Shown here piece by piece: positions 21,015 through 32,327 of a DNA stretch of 64,000 nt. A program made the translations under genes and the position numbers. Positions within the stretch are counted from its first letter, which is position 1, and each line of letters begins with the position of its first letter. The DNA comes from Pseudofabraea citricarpa (taxonomy: Eukaryota; Ascomycota; Leotiomycetes; Helotiales; Dermateaceae): NCBI GenBank assembly GCA_029641185.1, contig JAPWGK010000005.1, forward strand, positions 1,364,001-1,428,000, written 5' to 3'. The notes beneath the pieces were generated by a model, which was given only the letters and a program-made list of their open reading frames with translations, did not search any database and was not told where the DNA came from.

Positions 21015-21935
21015 GCTATATGCATTCCTATTGCTTCAAATTCTTCGAGGGCTACAAGCTGAAAACATCTCAATGATATTGTAAGTTATCACGCCATTAC
21101 TTAAGTTTTGAAAATAGAAGAAGTATTTGACGTTTTGAATGAAAACGTTTTAATATAATTGTTATATGCTAAAGTTAGCTATCTGATTACTACTGATTAG
21201 TTAACTAAAAGAAAGGCCAGCATATCTGAGACCGAATTCAACGCAGTATTTTCTAAACCCAGAGGAAGAAAAATAGGGGTTCCGAGGGAAACACGAGAAA
21301 AAGAAACGATTAAACTTTCGTTGGCCTTTTACAACACTGTCCAATCTTGCAAGCAACGGGAAACAGGCTCAACTGAGCAGGTGTGCAACTTAGATAAAAA
21401 CCCAGACGACCGCCACGACGACGAAGTTTAAACGCTCACGAGGGCGACCCCTCAATGTCATGGAGAGAAAACAGAAGGTTGGCGATTCCGAACTGCCTAA
21501 TTGAGCCAAGAGCTGCACTGCCGATCACGACTCGATGCCGAGGGCAAACAAAGTCGGGCAACGACCGGCAATTGGATAAACGGCCCTTGTCCAATAAGCT
21601 TAAACGGGGAGATAAGCATATATTAGTACAAACAAGCAATTCTCGGCGACCCTGTTCCAAGAGATGAGCCTGCCTATTGGGGATCGGGAATGGCACTGTG
21701 GTATGGCGACCTGCCTTGGCTGTTCTAGTCTTCCGATGCGCCAAGTTCGAAATGCCGGCTGTTGTGCGTCGCTAATGCTGTACGGACCGCTCAGGTGGAG
21801 TATGGTATTGCGTTGGATGGCGTGCGACCTTTATCTTGTTTATCCGTGGGTTTTATTTAAGGAGAGAATGGTACCAGACTTTCTTCAATTGTCCTTCGTG
21901 AACTGTCGTTTCGGTCCAGGAAAGCTTTTGTCAAG
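21015..21935. other. Intergenic, promoter of the sedolisin gene
   Basis: About 920 bp. A TATTTAA sequence at about 21854-21860 lies some 75 bp before the sedolisin ATG and is the best TATA-like candidate. Frames at 21436-21744 have no recognisable content. Confidence 0.45.
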
Positions 21936-23882
21936 ATGTTTGTCCTCAAATCCCTTCCAGTACTTGCGCTCTCTCTCGGTGCCTCTGCTTTCCCCGCCGT
22001 ATTCGGTGGCGATGAGGTAGTTAAGAGAAGTGTTGCCGAGAGTTTGAAAACTCCCCCGGCAGGATGGGTGGAAGACGACACTGCAACTATCAACAAGGAG
22101 ACTTCAATGATGAAATTGAGGATCCATTTGGTACAGCAAGACATTGATAAATTTCATGATCTGGCCATGAAGGTATTTTCAGGTTTATAGGCACTTGCTT
22201 CGTGTCCTAACATGAGATTATAGATTGCCACTCCTGGAGACGAGCTTTATGGAAGTCATCTGACTCAGCAAGTAATCGACGAAATGATTGCTCCAAAGGA
22301 CGAATCGAAAGCTTTGGTCTTAGAGTGGCTTGAAAGCGAAGATTTGACCAACAGCTCTTATGTCTCTCCACGAGCAGACTCAGTCATCGTCGAGGCTCCT
22401 ATCAGTCAGATCGAGAAGCTTCTCAATGCTGAGTACAGTACCTTTGGTAATTCAAAATCCACCTTCGATTGAACCATTGTCTCTAATTCGTAGCAGTACA
22501 AACCGACTCAGGAGTGTCTGCAATCAGAACTCTCGAGTACAGCTTGCCAGACAGTCTGAAGGGACATGTTGATATGGTTCAACCAACCACTTTCTTCGGA
22601 CTACGAGCAATGAGATCTACGATCTCTGAAATCAAGCCTCTGGATGAAGACCTCTTCAATACGGAAGCCGTGCAAGACGTACAAGCAGTTACTGGATGCA
22701 CCGGCACTACCATCACACCAAAGTGCCTCTCAAACCTATACAACTTTGCTTCAAGCACAAGCACGCAATCTAACGGGATTATGGGAATTGCAGGCTTCCT
22801 AGAACAGTGGCCAAAAAAGACTGATCTCACGACCTTCATGAACAGTTACGCTGTCTTCAACAACAAGGCAGATACGTATACTTGTACACTCATCAACGGA
22901 GGAACCTGCCCAACATCGCCATCTCCAGTAGGTGTCGAAGCTAACCTCGACGTTCAATATGCCCGTGCTATCACCAAGGATATTCCAAACGTATATTACA
23001 GCACCGGCGGTAGCCCACCATGGCTGGGTACTGGCGAGAACACTAACGAGCCATACTTGGAATTCCTGAACTACCTCCTCGCTCTCCCAGTGGCGTCGCT
23101 TCCAAATACCATATCCATTTCATACGGTGATGATGAATCAACAGTTCCTCTTGATTACGCAACCAACGTCTGCAACTTGTTCGCTCAGTTGGGTGCTCGT
23201 GGAGTCTCAGTTCTTGTAGCTTCAGGAGATTCAGGAGTCGGAACGACGTGCAAGATAGGTACGACCAAGACTTTCACAACTGCTTTCCCAGCCGCATGCC
23301 CATGGGTCACCACAGTCGGTGGTTCGACATCCAACAGTCCTGAACAAGCTTGGTCAGGCTCTGGCGGTGGCTTCTCAGAGGTCTTCGGAAGACCTAGCTA
23401 CCAGAACGCAGCCGTGTCTAAGTGGCTCACGACGGATACCACTCACGCAAGCGTCACCTCCTACTTCAACAGCTCCGGCCGTGCCTATCCAGATGTAGCC
23501 GCTCAGTCCACCAACTTCGCCATTGTTGTATCTGGCAGCGCAGTTGGTGTGTCTGGAACGAGTTGCGCTAGCCCGACTTTTGCTAGTCTTATTCAGCTCC
23601 TCAACAGTGACCGTCTTGCTTCTGGAAAAACAGGACTTGGATTCTTGAACCCTTGGCTGTACAGCAACGCCACCTCGGGTCTGACGGACATCACTTCCGG
23701 TAAGAATACTGGATGTAGTGGCGTCATTAGCGGTGCTGGCTTCTCGGCTGTGTCTGTAAGTTATCCATCCCGTGCTCTCCACAATCACTATTTACTGACT
23801 TTGATATTAGGGTTGGGATCCTGCTACTGGACTTGGAACTCCCAATTATGCTTCTTTGTTGGCTATTTCAAAGGCTACTTAG
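21936..23882 (+). CDS. Secreted sedolisin-type tripeptidyl peptidase (S53)
   Basis: Four exons (21936-22172, 22224-22446, 22497-23755, 23811-23882) give 596 residues. Sedolisins are acid-active serine-carboxyl peptidases; fungal members release tripeptides from extracellular protein. The protein has a signal peptide (LPVLALSLGASAFPA), a pro-domain of about 180 residues (HLTQQVIDEMIAP, then VQTDSGVSAIRTLEYSLPD) and an S53 catalytic domain. Catalytic residues visible: Glu301 and Asp305 in GVEANLDVQ, the SGDSGVG oxyanion Asp, and Ser509 in SGTSCASP. The last exon supplies the calcium-site motif GWDPATGLGTPN. For intron 2, the acceptor at 22496 gives Val and fits the family better than the one at 22493. 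A secreted pectinase lies 2.6 kb away, divergently oriented. Confidence 0.95.
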
Positions 23883-24596
23883 AGTTAGTTAGTTTATGTT
23901 AATATTTTGATTCATCAACTGGTAACCTATTATTGAAAAAGACTTTTTTACATCGTGTCTCGCGTAATAAATATGATCGTTAAGCGAGTCACTCAAGGAG
24001 ACAACTCACACAGTACTCCAAAATTTGTTAATTGCCAGCATTTCAGTTTCAATTGTTCTCACGGGTCTCCTTTCACAAGCTTCAAGTTCAGTAAAAATGG
24101 TATCTGAGCGCATCACGTGGTGCATGACTAGTGTTACCCTGCTTGAGTGGCTGGGGCGGTCTACAGCTTCAGAAGCTACTGCACAATGACAATTTCGAAC
24201 ATTAGCTATCCTGCTATCCGCAAGTCTAAGCCTCTCGAATATCATGCAAAGCTTCCCCCCCCTCATTTGAAAATCCCCTCCCGACCTTCCTTGTTGTAGA
24301 TCATCTTTTTACTTCATCAGGCCAGGCAGCAGCTTATTCCTGTCGATACTTTTCTCTCTTCGACATTAGACGAACGACCTCGTATTCTTCAACGGCCTCA
24401 TTTAACTCACAAACCCAATCGTAGATTTCACACGGCCCTTTTGCTGCGATCGGCTTGAACTCGGAGCTTTTATCGTAGCTCGGTAGACTTCACTCACCTA
24501 AACCCACTTATACTTCCCACTGGTATCACAGTACGACTGCCTGCGATACGAAGAGCTACTCGAGAGTACTCGCTAGCAGATTTGAAGGTTTTAAAT
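23883..24596. other. Intergenic with long 5' leader of next gene
   Basis: About 710 bp. The last 300 bp are pyrimidine-rich (CTTCC and CTCTTC runs), as is usual for fungal promoters and 5' leaders. The 86-residue minus-strand frame at 24006-24266 is not supported. Confidence 0.45.
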
Positions 24597-25373
24597 ATGA
24601 GATTGAGCAATGGAGATCCTGATGGCTATCAGCCGCCTCAAGCAAGACCCCAGAACATACCGGCAGAACAAGGATTCTTTTCACCTCCACCACCCATTGG
24701 GCAACATTTTTCTCCTCCATCGAGTTATAACCCACATCGCTCACAACCCTTACCGCAGGAGCATAGGGGCAGGAGCAGACAAAGATCTTATGAGTACTCG
24801 GAAGACGAGCTTTCGGATGCACCACAATCACGTCGCTCATCTCGCCCAAAAGCACTAACACGACGAAGTAGCTCCCACCCAGGATATTCGAACCGGCAAG
24901 AAATTCAGAAATATATCCGACCAATCTCGCAAGGGCGATCTCGGCGGGGAAGGTATAGTGATTATAGCGATAGCGAAAGTGAAGATGATCGAATAGAGCG
25001 GAGTTCCCAGCAGAGCAGAAAGCCAATTCATCCACATCTAAAGGACCGCTTTACTGACAGCCCAGCCGGGCTAGGAGCTGGTGCTGTTGGTGCCGTTGTC
25101 GGCGGTTGGGTAGCGAGAAAAGCACAAGAACAAACTGGCCATGAGAAGAAAGGAAGTAGTAGCGCTTTCTTGACTTTGCTGGGTGCTGCTGCTGGTGGAC
25201 TTGTTGTAAATGCGGTGGTTGATCGAATGGAGGAGAAACAGCAAAGAATGGGTGGCAAGAATGAAATGAGATGGGATGGAAGAAGCAATGACGGCAATAG
25301 GAGTCGTAGGGGGTCTGAAAGAGGAGGAGGACGAAGGAGGAGAGATGATGATTGGCGATATGAGCGGTACTGA
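24597..25373 (+). CDS. Glycine-zipper protein with charged ends (258 residues)
   Basis: An intronless frame; the start used is the ATG at 24597, because the frame extends upstream only through a TTG. The N-terminal 150 residues are Pro/Gln/Ser/Arg-rich with repeated RRSSRP- and SDSESEDD-type stretches, probably disordered and phosphorylatable. Around residues 157-205 lies a hydrophobic block with Gly at short intervals (AGLGAGAVGAVVGGW, then LLGAAAGGLVVNAVV), a glycine-zipper signature that may insert in membrane. The end is basic (GGGRRRRDDDW). Similar fungal proteins are annotated only as glycine-zipper or hypothetical; the role is unknown. Confidence 0.75.
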   Translation: MRLSNGDPDGYQPPQARPQNIPAEQGFFSPPPPIGQHFSPPSSYNPHRSQPLPQEHRGRSRQRSYEYSEDELSDAPQSRRSSRPKALTRRSSSHPGYSNRQEIQKYIRPISQGRSRRGRYSDYSDSESEDDRIERSSQQSRKPIHPHLKDRFTDSPAGLGAGAVGAVVGGWVARKAQEQTGHEKKGSSSAFLTLLGAAAGGLVVNAVVDRMEEKQQRMGGKNEMRWDGRSNDGNRSRRGSERGGGRRRRDDDWRYERY

Positions 25374-26596
25374 GTACCTGATACAGTAAAAGCAAGAAAT
25401 GGAAACCGGCTTCTGGAATTTAAGCCTGGAATAGTTATTTTCTCTTTTTTCTTTTGTCTCTTTCTGTTTAAAGAATTTGAAGAATTACGTACTTGCTATT
25501 GTGACCAACAGTATTTAACGGCAATGCATTCTTTTGTAGTTCAGCTGGTCCAGTGAATACTCCCAGAGCCCCTGCGAGCTGCGAGCTTGTAACGTCTCGG
25601 TAGTTAATTACTAACTTTGACACACACCTCCCTAAGTAGGTAATGGATGGGCCATACCATTACTAATGGGATGACCAAGCCTCTGCATGTGCCGAAAGGT
25701 TTGCTAAAGTAATTGATGTAGAGATTTCTCATCATCTCTCTTCTTGTCTCTTTCTTTTTTCTCTTTTGCCAAGAATCACCTACCTAGTAGGTGTGGGCCA
25801 GTAGAATGATCCTTCTGGCTGTCAAACTGACAGCATGAGCATTGCAAGAATCCCATACTGGGGTAGTGAGCTTGAACACAGCTGAGCATGCAACTAATTC
25901 ACAAATGCTTTAACACCGCTACAAGTTTCAGCCATGGCAATGCCAAACTCGTTTCTGTGTCCATTCGAGCCGTTTTGCTGCCTCGGTAAAGCGATAAGCA
26001 ATGCCGGCATTCCATCAATGCTTATCGTGAAATGGAAAAATGCCCTTGGGATCCAAACAAGACCTGCAATTAGACTTAAGAACGCGCGTATTATACTGTT
26101 GCCTATGAACCGCAGCACTGTCTTCTTTGTTTCCCCTGGAAATCCGGAGATCGCTAGGAGATATTCAGCTCGTTTAAGCTTTCGAAGCCTTCAGCCCTGA
26201 GACGAAATAGGCATAGGACTCGGCTCCCGTGGGCCCCGACCGTATTCAGCACATGGCGCAGCTTTAGATGATGAAAAGCTTCAGGGGAGAGGGAGATAGT
26301 CGGCGTGAGTCAAACTTGCTCAATAATATACATGTTTGCCGAGCTGTTTGAGAAAAGGCCCTTGCGGAGGTCTATATACTCCAGAGAGTCTTCTCATCAT
26401 CTCAAGAAGTGCCAATAACCTTTGTGTTGGCTAGCTGCTTACTGCTTAGCGAGCATCACGAGATCTTCGGGTCCGGAGTCTTGGTAACCCGGCGACCCAT
26501 TTTCCCATACATTCTCACAGTACAGTCCCAAGCTTCTGCACCCTATCCTGATTGTCTTTGCCCCTCGGATTCCTAACGGCCAGAATCCGAGAAGCG
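25374..26596. other. Intergenic, no gene seen
   Basis: About 1.2 kb. It contains pyrimidine-rich runs near 25440-25465 and 25735-25770 and several CCTACCTAG-like short motifs. The overlapping frames at 25894-26200 on both strands are not convincing. Confidence 0.5.
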
Positions 26597-29076
26597 ATGA
26601 TGGAAGACAACAAAGGCGAGGACTCGCAAGATGGCGGGGCTCCAACCATGAAGAATGCTGTAAGTCCTGGTCTTTAAACGATGGCGGCTCTTGTGCCTGC
26701 TTCGATTTCAATGCTGACCATCTTGGCCTGTAGTGCGATGCGTGCCGCGCTCGAAAGGTATGTTTGGAGCATGCCCTCTTCGTTTTTCAGATGCTAACTC
26801 CAGCTAGGTACGGTGCGACAGGACAAACCCTTGTTCTAATTGCCGTGCCGTGAAGACTACCTGTCGCTTCTCGCCCAAAACGAACGACAACAGGCAGAGA
26901 ATTCTGATATCCAGTCGATAGTAAGAACATTTCTCTTTTACCTTCTTTTGCTGCTAACGACCTCCAGTGAGAGCAAAGTTGAAAGCATAGATGATCGCCT
27001 CTCGGGGATCGAGAAGTCCTTGCAGACTCTTGTTGCTAATTTACCAAAAGGTGGCTCACAGTTAACACCTGCAGAGGTCACAAGCACGCCACTTATATCC
27101 AAGCTGGTGTTGCGCAAATCAAAACCACAAAGCCACTCTGTGGGAACTCCTCAGTCAGATATCACTGATACATATGAGGGAGACACGTCCTTCAAAGCAC
27201 ATTCTTTGCATGCGAAAGGCCTCTTCGAGATACTGAGCTCAACTACATCAGCAAGACGCAGTGTTGCACTCAGAGATGCCCTGACGTCACTTCAGAATAC
27301 ATTAAAAGCAGAAGCCGATCCGGAGCCATTCGATGAGCTGCGATTCTCTTCAGAACAGGAGGTGAAGTTTACAGGCCACGGGGATCTAGAACTGCCGCCA
27401 ATGCAAGCTGTGTTGGATGTGATGCGCTCTTTTGGTGGTAATTATAAGCACTCATCTTGTCTTCGGTTTCTAATAGACAATCCAGATCGGGTCCCTAGGC
27501 TATTTCTAGAGGCGCCTTTGATCGAGTGGGCAGATTTTGCTGACTTGTGTCGCAATCTCTGGTTTTGCACGACGGATTACTCCCCAGCCCACTTTGCTAT
27601 CGTCAATGGGGGTCTCCATATGTTATTTGCTGAATTCTCAAGCACCTTATCTGAAGAGAGCGCGGCTACTTTCATGCAGTATGCTGAAATGTGTCGGATA
27701 AACTTCGAGTTGACGATCCAAAACTTGAATCTTTGTGTCACACCAACAATCGAGACATGCCAGGCCTTGCTTTACGGGGTGGGTGACTTTCCTCGCCGGC
27801 TTCCAGATGCACCTGTTGACAATGTAGGCTTACTATGCTTCTGAGCTCTCCCGACCTGCTCTTTGCCATCGCTTGACAACAGTGGCTGCACAAATGTGTC
27901 AAGCGATGGGGTTTCACAGACTTCCGGCAACGAATGTCGACACGAAGGAGCTTCGAATGAAAAAACATTTGTTCTGGGGAGTTTACTGTATGGACAAGGC
28001 ACTCTCGTTGCGATTGGGATGCACTTCCTTCCTCCACGATAGTGATATTTCTACGACTACTCCAAGTGCGCCGGAGGAGGATTACCTCCGTCCTTGGTAT
28101 TCCATGTATCTGTGCTGGATCGAGTTTGCAAAATTTCAGGGTCAAGTGTATAGCGAGCTTTACACTGTGAGGGCGCTCGAAGCTCCGCCTGACCACAGAG
28201 CAAATCAAGTACGAAGGCTCGCCACAAATCTCAAGGCATGGGTAGAATCTTGGTCTAAAGTAAGTATTAAAACTGGCTTGAGTACGCAACGATCAGGTTC
28301 TAACCATGTCCTAGTTACTTGATATCGGTGACATGCTATACGCCGAAGAATTCCAGCTCAACTTATCATCGATGCAAGTTGCTTATTACAGCCTACTCAC
28401 TATCACCTACCGCGCAATGCCTTTGTCGCCCGGTGATATTTCGACCATGAACAGTGACTGTGTGGTAGCCGCGAGGAAAGCTTTGGAGTTGCACAGGGAT
28501 TTGGCCACCCGCTATCAGAGAAGCTCCGAAATATGGCAGGGATACATTAATTGGTATGTGCAGATGCGTATATCCTCCCTTCCACGCCAAGCTAACCCAT
28601 ACAGGACTTTGGTGTACAGCCCTTTTGCTCCATTCATGGTAGTCTTCCTCGAAGCGGTGATGACAATCAATCTAGTCGATCTCGAATGTCTCGCAGCATT
28701 TGTGTCTTCTATCCAACCAACAGCAGAAGCATCCAAAGGAAGTCAGCGCCTGTATCACCTATGTGCCGCCTTTTACCAAGTCGCAAAGGTGTATCTAGAA
28801 GAATCAGTTGCTTCCTCTATGACACCAGAATCGACTTCAACCCAAAACCCGTTTGCAGTATCACAAGCATCAACCCAACGAGGTTACGAGTCCTTTCCTA
28901 ATATGATGCCTGATGGCCAGACAATCTCCCCAAACTTTGCACCTGGTATGGTTGGCAATCCCATGGACGGCCCATTTGGTGCCGATAATTATATGGCCTG
29001 GCCGACGGAAGATTGGTCGGTTCCGGACATGTATATGATGGGCATAACCGACACAAGTTTTCGAGGGAATCCATGA
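26597..29076 (+). CDS. Zn2Cys6 fungal transcription factor
   Basis: Seven exons (26597-26659, 26734-26757, 26808-26920, 26968-27778, 27828-28259, 28315-28553, 28605-29076) give 717 residues. The zinc cluster is split over three exons: CDACRARK, then VRCDRTNPCSNCRAVKTTCR, spacing C-x2-C-x6-C-x5-C-x2-C-x6-C at about residues 22-48. A linker and short coiled coil follow (ESKVESIDDRLSGIEKSL, about 67-85). The middle region has the fungal-specific regulatory domain with FWGVYCMDKALSLRLG. Exon 4 is ended at 27778 because the join to AYYASELSRPALC restores the family consensus; reading through leads to a stop. The Asn/Met/Pro-rich C-terminus resembles an activation region. No cluster partner is obvious, so the target is unknown. 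Confidence 0.88.
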
Positions 29077-30081
29077 AAGCAAAGTAATATGACTGATTTT
29101 TTCGTCACTCGCCCATATCTCAACTCATTTCTACTTGGCGTACCCGGAAGATTTGGAAATGATGATTAGGAAGCATCGGAGCTAAAAAATAGAGGGATGG
29201 AAGAAAGGCAAGAAACAAATAATGCCAAATAAGGGATGAACAGGTTCTCAGGATGTTTCCTTTTATGGAAAGAATCCCCGACATCTTAGTAGATTATTGG
29301 GAGAACGGAGAAGCAGTTTCCATTTTAAGGGCATGCTGGCTCACAAGAAAGTAGGATATTGGCAGGCTGCTCAAAGTCTTGCGTTTGGGCTTCACCGACT
29401 TCGTTTGTTGTAGATGGATTTGTCTTACTTCGAGATTAGTCCATCAACTCAGTGAAGTCGAGATTTGGGTGTGTGGCATATGCACCCAAAAGCTTGTTTG
29501 GCTAGAGGTTGCCATTCTTAGGTGTATGAGTAGGGATAAACAGGTTCGAAGAGATGTCTGACTTTAAATATACTGTGCGGAGCCAGGCAAAGCCCCCCAT
29601 CACATTTACAATGAGAAGCAAAAAGTTACCATGCTAGCGCTGATGCCTTTGAAGAATTGAGCCAAGTGATAGTAGCCACAGGCTATTCTTTTAAAAAATT
29701 AATAGGACGTTCAGCAGCATAATCTAGTCTTTACTTGCCTCCTCTGCCTCTTTATAATGTTCTCTTTGAGTTTGTAAGATATCTATAATGGTGAAGCATC
29801 AAGAATTTCAACTGTTTGGTTCGTGTTTCGTGTTGCGTTCAGCCCTAGGTGTTCATGCTACCCCACTCATAGGACATCTGTACCTTTACCCGACCGCGTT
29901 TATTTACGCCCATAAAAACAGCTGCGATAATTTAGCATTGTATACTAAGTCTTGAATCAATTGATGCTGATGCCTGAAGACTTCGTCGTGTTTGGCGCAG
30001 TCATGGATGGTTGTTGGCGTAGCTGACAAGGTGAATCCCGCATATAAGTGTAAAGCATATTCCTGTTCGTCTGAAAGAATC
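29077..30081. other. Convergent intergenic region
   Basis: About 1 kb between convergent genes. It is moderately AT-rich, especially 29680-29800. The frames at 29379-29561 and 29904-30167 have no recognisable content; the second overlaps the G-patch gene end. Confidence 0.5.
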
Positions 30082-30804
30082 TCATCCGCCACCCAAATAG
30101 CGGCTGACATCTTCACTCCGATAAAACATTTCTCTAAGCTTCTCGCCTTTCTTCTTGTCGGCCTCATGCATTTTTCTTATCTTCCCTGCATCCAGTCTTT
30201 GTGGCTTCTCTTTCTTGCGTCTTTCTGACTCTTTGGGAAGCACAACACCAAGTCCTAACTTGTCATCTTTCGCTTTCGCCTTGATTGGGAATTGTATTCC
30301 TTGTCCCTGCGCACCTAGCCCAAGTCTCGAATCTGGATCCCAGCCATAAGAGGAAAGATATGCTAGTCCTTTGCGATTGCGATCTAGGTGCGATGGTGGA
30401 TGGGAGTGTGTAAGACAGACTTGATGGGCAAGAGAGGCTTCATGAGGTCGGGTGTTGAATGCTTTGTTCGTTTCTGGCTCTGCGTTACTCGACGAGTCTG
30501 CGCTTATTGAAGATATTGGCAGTTGGCAAATGTCGCAGACCTCCTTCTGGATGTGCGCGCTCTGTTCTTCACCTTCGCACTCGGTGGTAGAATTTGATGT
30601 GTCCTGAGTATTAGATGATTCCTTGGGTAAAACCATGCTCAAATATAGATCACCGATAGATCTACCAGAAGATGCGCGTTGTGGCGAGCTGACTGCGGGC
30701 GTAGAGGAGGTTGAAGGAACGAATTGTACTCTTCTGCGTTTGATGCCAGCTCCGAAGACTCTTTGATCTTGCAGCGGTATTTCATAGGTATCATCGTCAG
30801 ACAT
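30082..30804 (-). CDS. G-patch domain protein, GPANK1-like
   Basis: An intronless 240-residue protein. A G-patch lies near residues 145-190 (YLSSYGWDPDSRLGLGAQGQ, then DDKLGLGV), a glycine-rich module that typically binds RNA or activates DEAH-box helicases in splicing and ribosome assembly. Upstream is a CDICQLPI pair and AHQVCLTHSHPPSHLDR, a layout like the C-terminal half of animal GPANK1 and its fungal relatives. The basic tail (RRKKEKPQRLDAGKIRK) follows the G-patch directly. The gene is divergent from the dehydrogenase gene with a 290-bp gap, so the two probably share a promoter region. Confidence 0.85.
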   Translation of the reverse strand: MSDDDTYEIPLQDQRVFGAGIKRRRVQFVPSTSSTPAVSSPQRASSGRSIGDLYLSMVLPKESSNTQDTSNSTTECEGEEQSAHIQKEVCDICQLPISSISADSSSNAEPETNKAFNTRPHEASLAHQVCLTHSHPPSHLDRNRKGLAYLSSYGWDPDSRLGLGAQGQGIQFPIKAKAKDDKLGLGVVLPKESERRKKEKPQRLDAGKIRKMHEADKKKGEKLREMFYRSEDVSRYLGGG

Positions 30805-31094
30805 GATGGAGCGATCTTGTAGGTTGTAATGTTCAGAGTCTGGTCTGTGGTGTTGGTGTCAGTGATGGATGGCCCAGAGCGGAAAAGGTGACTGTTTTGG
30901 TAGCCTCGCACTAGCGCGTCATTCTAAATTTAGGTGGCGCAGCCTTGCCCCTTCTATTTTGTTCTTCTTGTGCCTCGTGTCAGCAATACTTTTTGAGGAT
31001 ATTTCACCATATTCTGGACGATGAACATATAACACTCATTTTTGAAACCCAATTCCAGTCGTCATTCTCTTTTATACTACCTCCATCCGCCGAA

Positions 31095-32327
31095 ATGCCG
31101 CTCCCATTTCTTGCAGATGTGATGTTTGGCAAGGTGCCTTGGCTTCCGGACCCTAAGAACGTACTTCTTGCGGCAATTGTACTGGCGGTAGCTGCTGTCA
31201 ACAAATGGTATTGCATGGGCGCATCAAATAGATCTGAGCGCCAGATGCACTCGAAAGTCATAATGGTAACAGGCGGCACAACCGGGATAGGAGCAGTAAT
31301 TGTCGAGCAGCTGGCAGAAAGAGGAGCACAAATCATTCTCCTTACGCATCAGGCTCCATCAGACATATTCCTCGTCGACTTTATCGAAGATGTCAGAGAA
31401 CGAACTGGGAATGAGCTGATCTACGCGGAACAGGTGGATCTTTCATCACTCCACAGCATTCGAAAGTTTGCGACGAAATGGATTGACAATGCTCCGCCCA
31501 GACGTCTGGATATGATCATTTTGTGTGCGGCGACCCTCACCCCTCCTGGAAAACCTCGTGCAGTCACAAAGGAAGGATTGGAGGAGACCTGGATGGTCAA
31601 CTATCTTGCGAATTTCCATCTTCTTAGCATCCTCAGTCCGGCTGTCCGAGCGCAACCAGCAGACAGAGATGTTCGGATTATATTTGCATCCTGTCCTTCG
31701 TATATTGGATCGCCACAAATTGGCAATGGCGATGATGCTATGAAGGTTAAGGAATGGTCACCTTCGAAGGCATATGCTCGAAGCAAGCTTGCTCTTACAA
31801 TATTCGGACAAGCATTCCAGAAGCATTTGGACGCTTATAAGCGGCCTGATGGGTCCCCGAACAACGCCAGAGTTATATTTGTAGACCCAGGATACACACG
31901 TACATCTGGTATGCGGCGATGGATAACAAGAGGAACACTTTGGGGCCTGGCACTTTATGTTCTTTTCTGGCAAAATGTTTGGATGTTTTTGAAAAGCGCA
32001 GAGGGCGGTGCCCAAAGTTTTCTGTATGCTGCTATGGAAGCCAGTTTGGGTAGGGGTGATGGAGGCAAGTTCATTAAGGAGTGTCGAGAAATGGACTTTG
32101 CCAGAACCGATGTTAGAGACGAAGCTGCTGCAAAGAAGCTGTGGGAAGGAAGTGAGAAGTTGATTGAGCGAGTAGAGCGAGAAGAGGCTGTCAGAAGAGG
32201 TTTGGAGAACAAGGAAAAAGAAAAGCTCGAAAAGAGTGGAAAGGTGCCAGAGAACAAGACGGAGGCTGCTAGTAGTGCGACGGAGACCAAGAAATCAAAG
32301 TCACGGCGACAGAAGAAAGCCAAATGA
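31095..32327 (+). CDS. Membrane-anchored short-chain dehydrogenase
   Basis: A 410-residue intronless SDR. The ATG at 31095 is chosen because the 50 codons upstream open with TTG and lie in the leader. A hydrophobic N-terminal segment (NVLLAAIVLAVAAVNKWY, about 22-40) precedes the NAD(P) site TGGTTGIG (59-66). The catalytic YxxxK is Y227/K231 (AYARSKLAL). The usual NAG motif reads CAA here. A second hydrophobic stretch (TLWGLALYVLFWQNVWMFL, about 281-300) may contact the membrane, and the last 80 residues are Lys/Glu-rich. The pattern fits fungal SDRs of the ER or lipid-droplet type, with retinol-dehydrogenase-like and ENV9-like relatives; the substrate is not predictable from sequence. Confidence 0.85.
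   Translation: MPLPFLADVMFGKVPWLPDPKNVLLAAIVLAVAAVNKWYCMGASNRSERQMHSKVIMVTGGTTGIGAVIVEQLAERGAQIILLTHQAPSDIFLVDFIEDVRERTGNELIYAEQVDLSSLHSIRKFATKWIDNAPPRRLDMIILCAATLTPPGKPRAVTKEGLEETWMVNYLANFHLLSILSPAVRAQPADRDVRIIFASCPSYIGSPQIGNGDDAMKVKEWSPSKAYARSKLALTIFGQAFQKHLDAYKRPDGSPNNARVIFVDPGYTRTSGMRRWITRGTLWGLALYVLFWQNVWMFLKSAEGGAQSFLYAAMEASLGRGDGGKFIKECREMDFARTDVRDEAAAKKLWEGSEKLIERVEREEAVRRGLENKEKEKLEKSGKVPENKTEAASSATETKKSKSRRQKKAK

Noticed and set aside
27779..27844. Read-through end of transcription-factor exon 4
   Set aside because: Reading on gives a stop and breaks the family pattern; splicing at 27778/27828 restores it.
30945..31094. N-terminal 50-residue extension of the dehydrogenase
   Set aside because: The extension starts with TTG; the ATG at 31095 gives the usual short membrane-anchor start.
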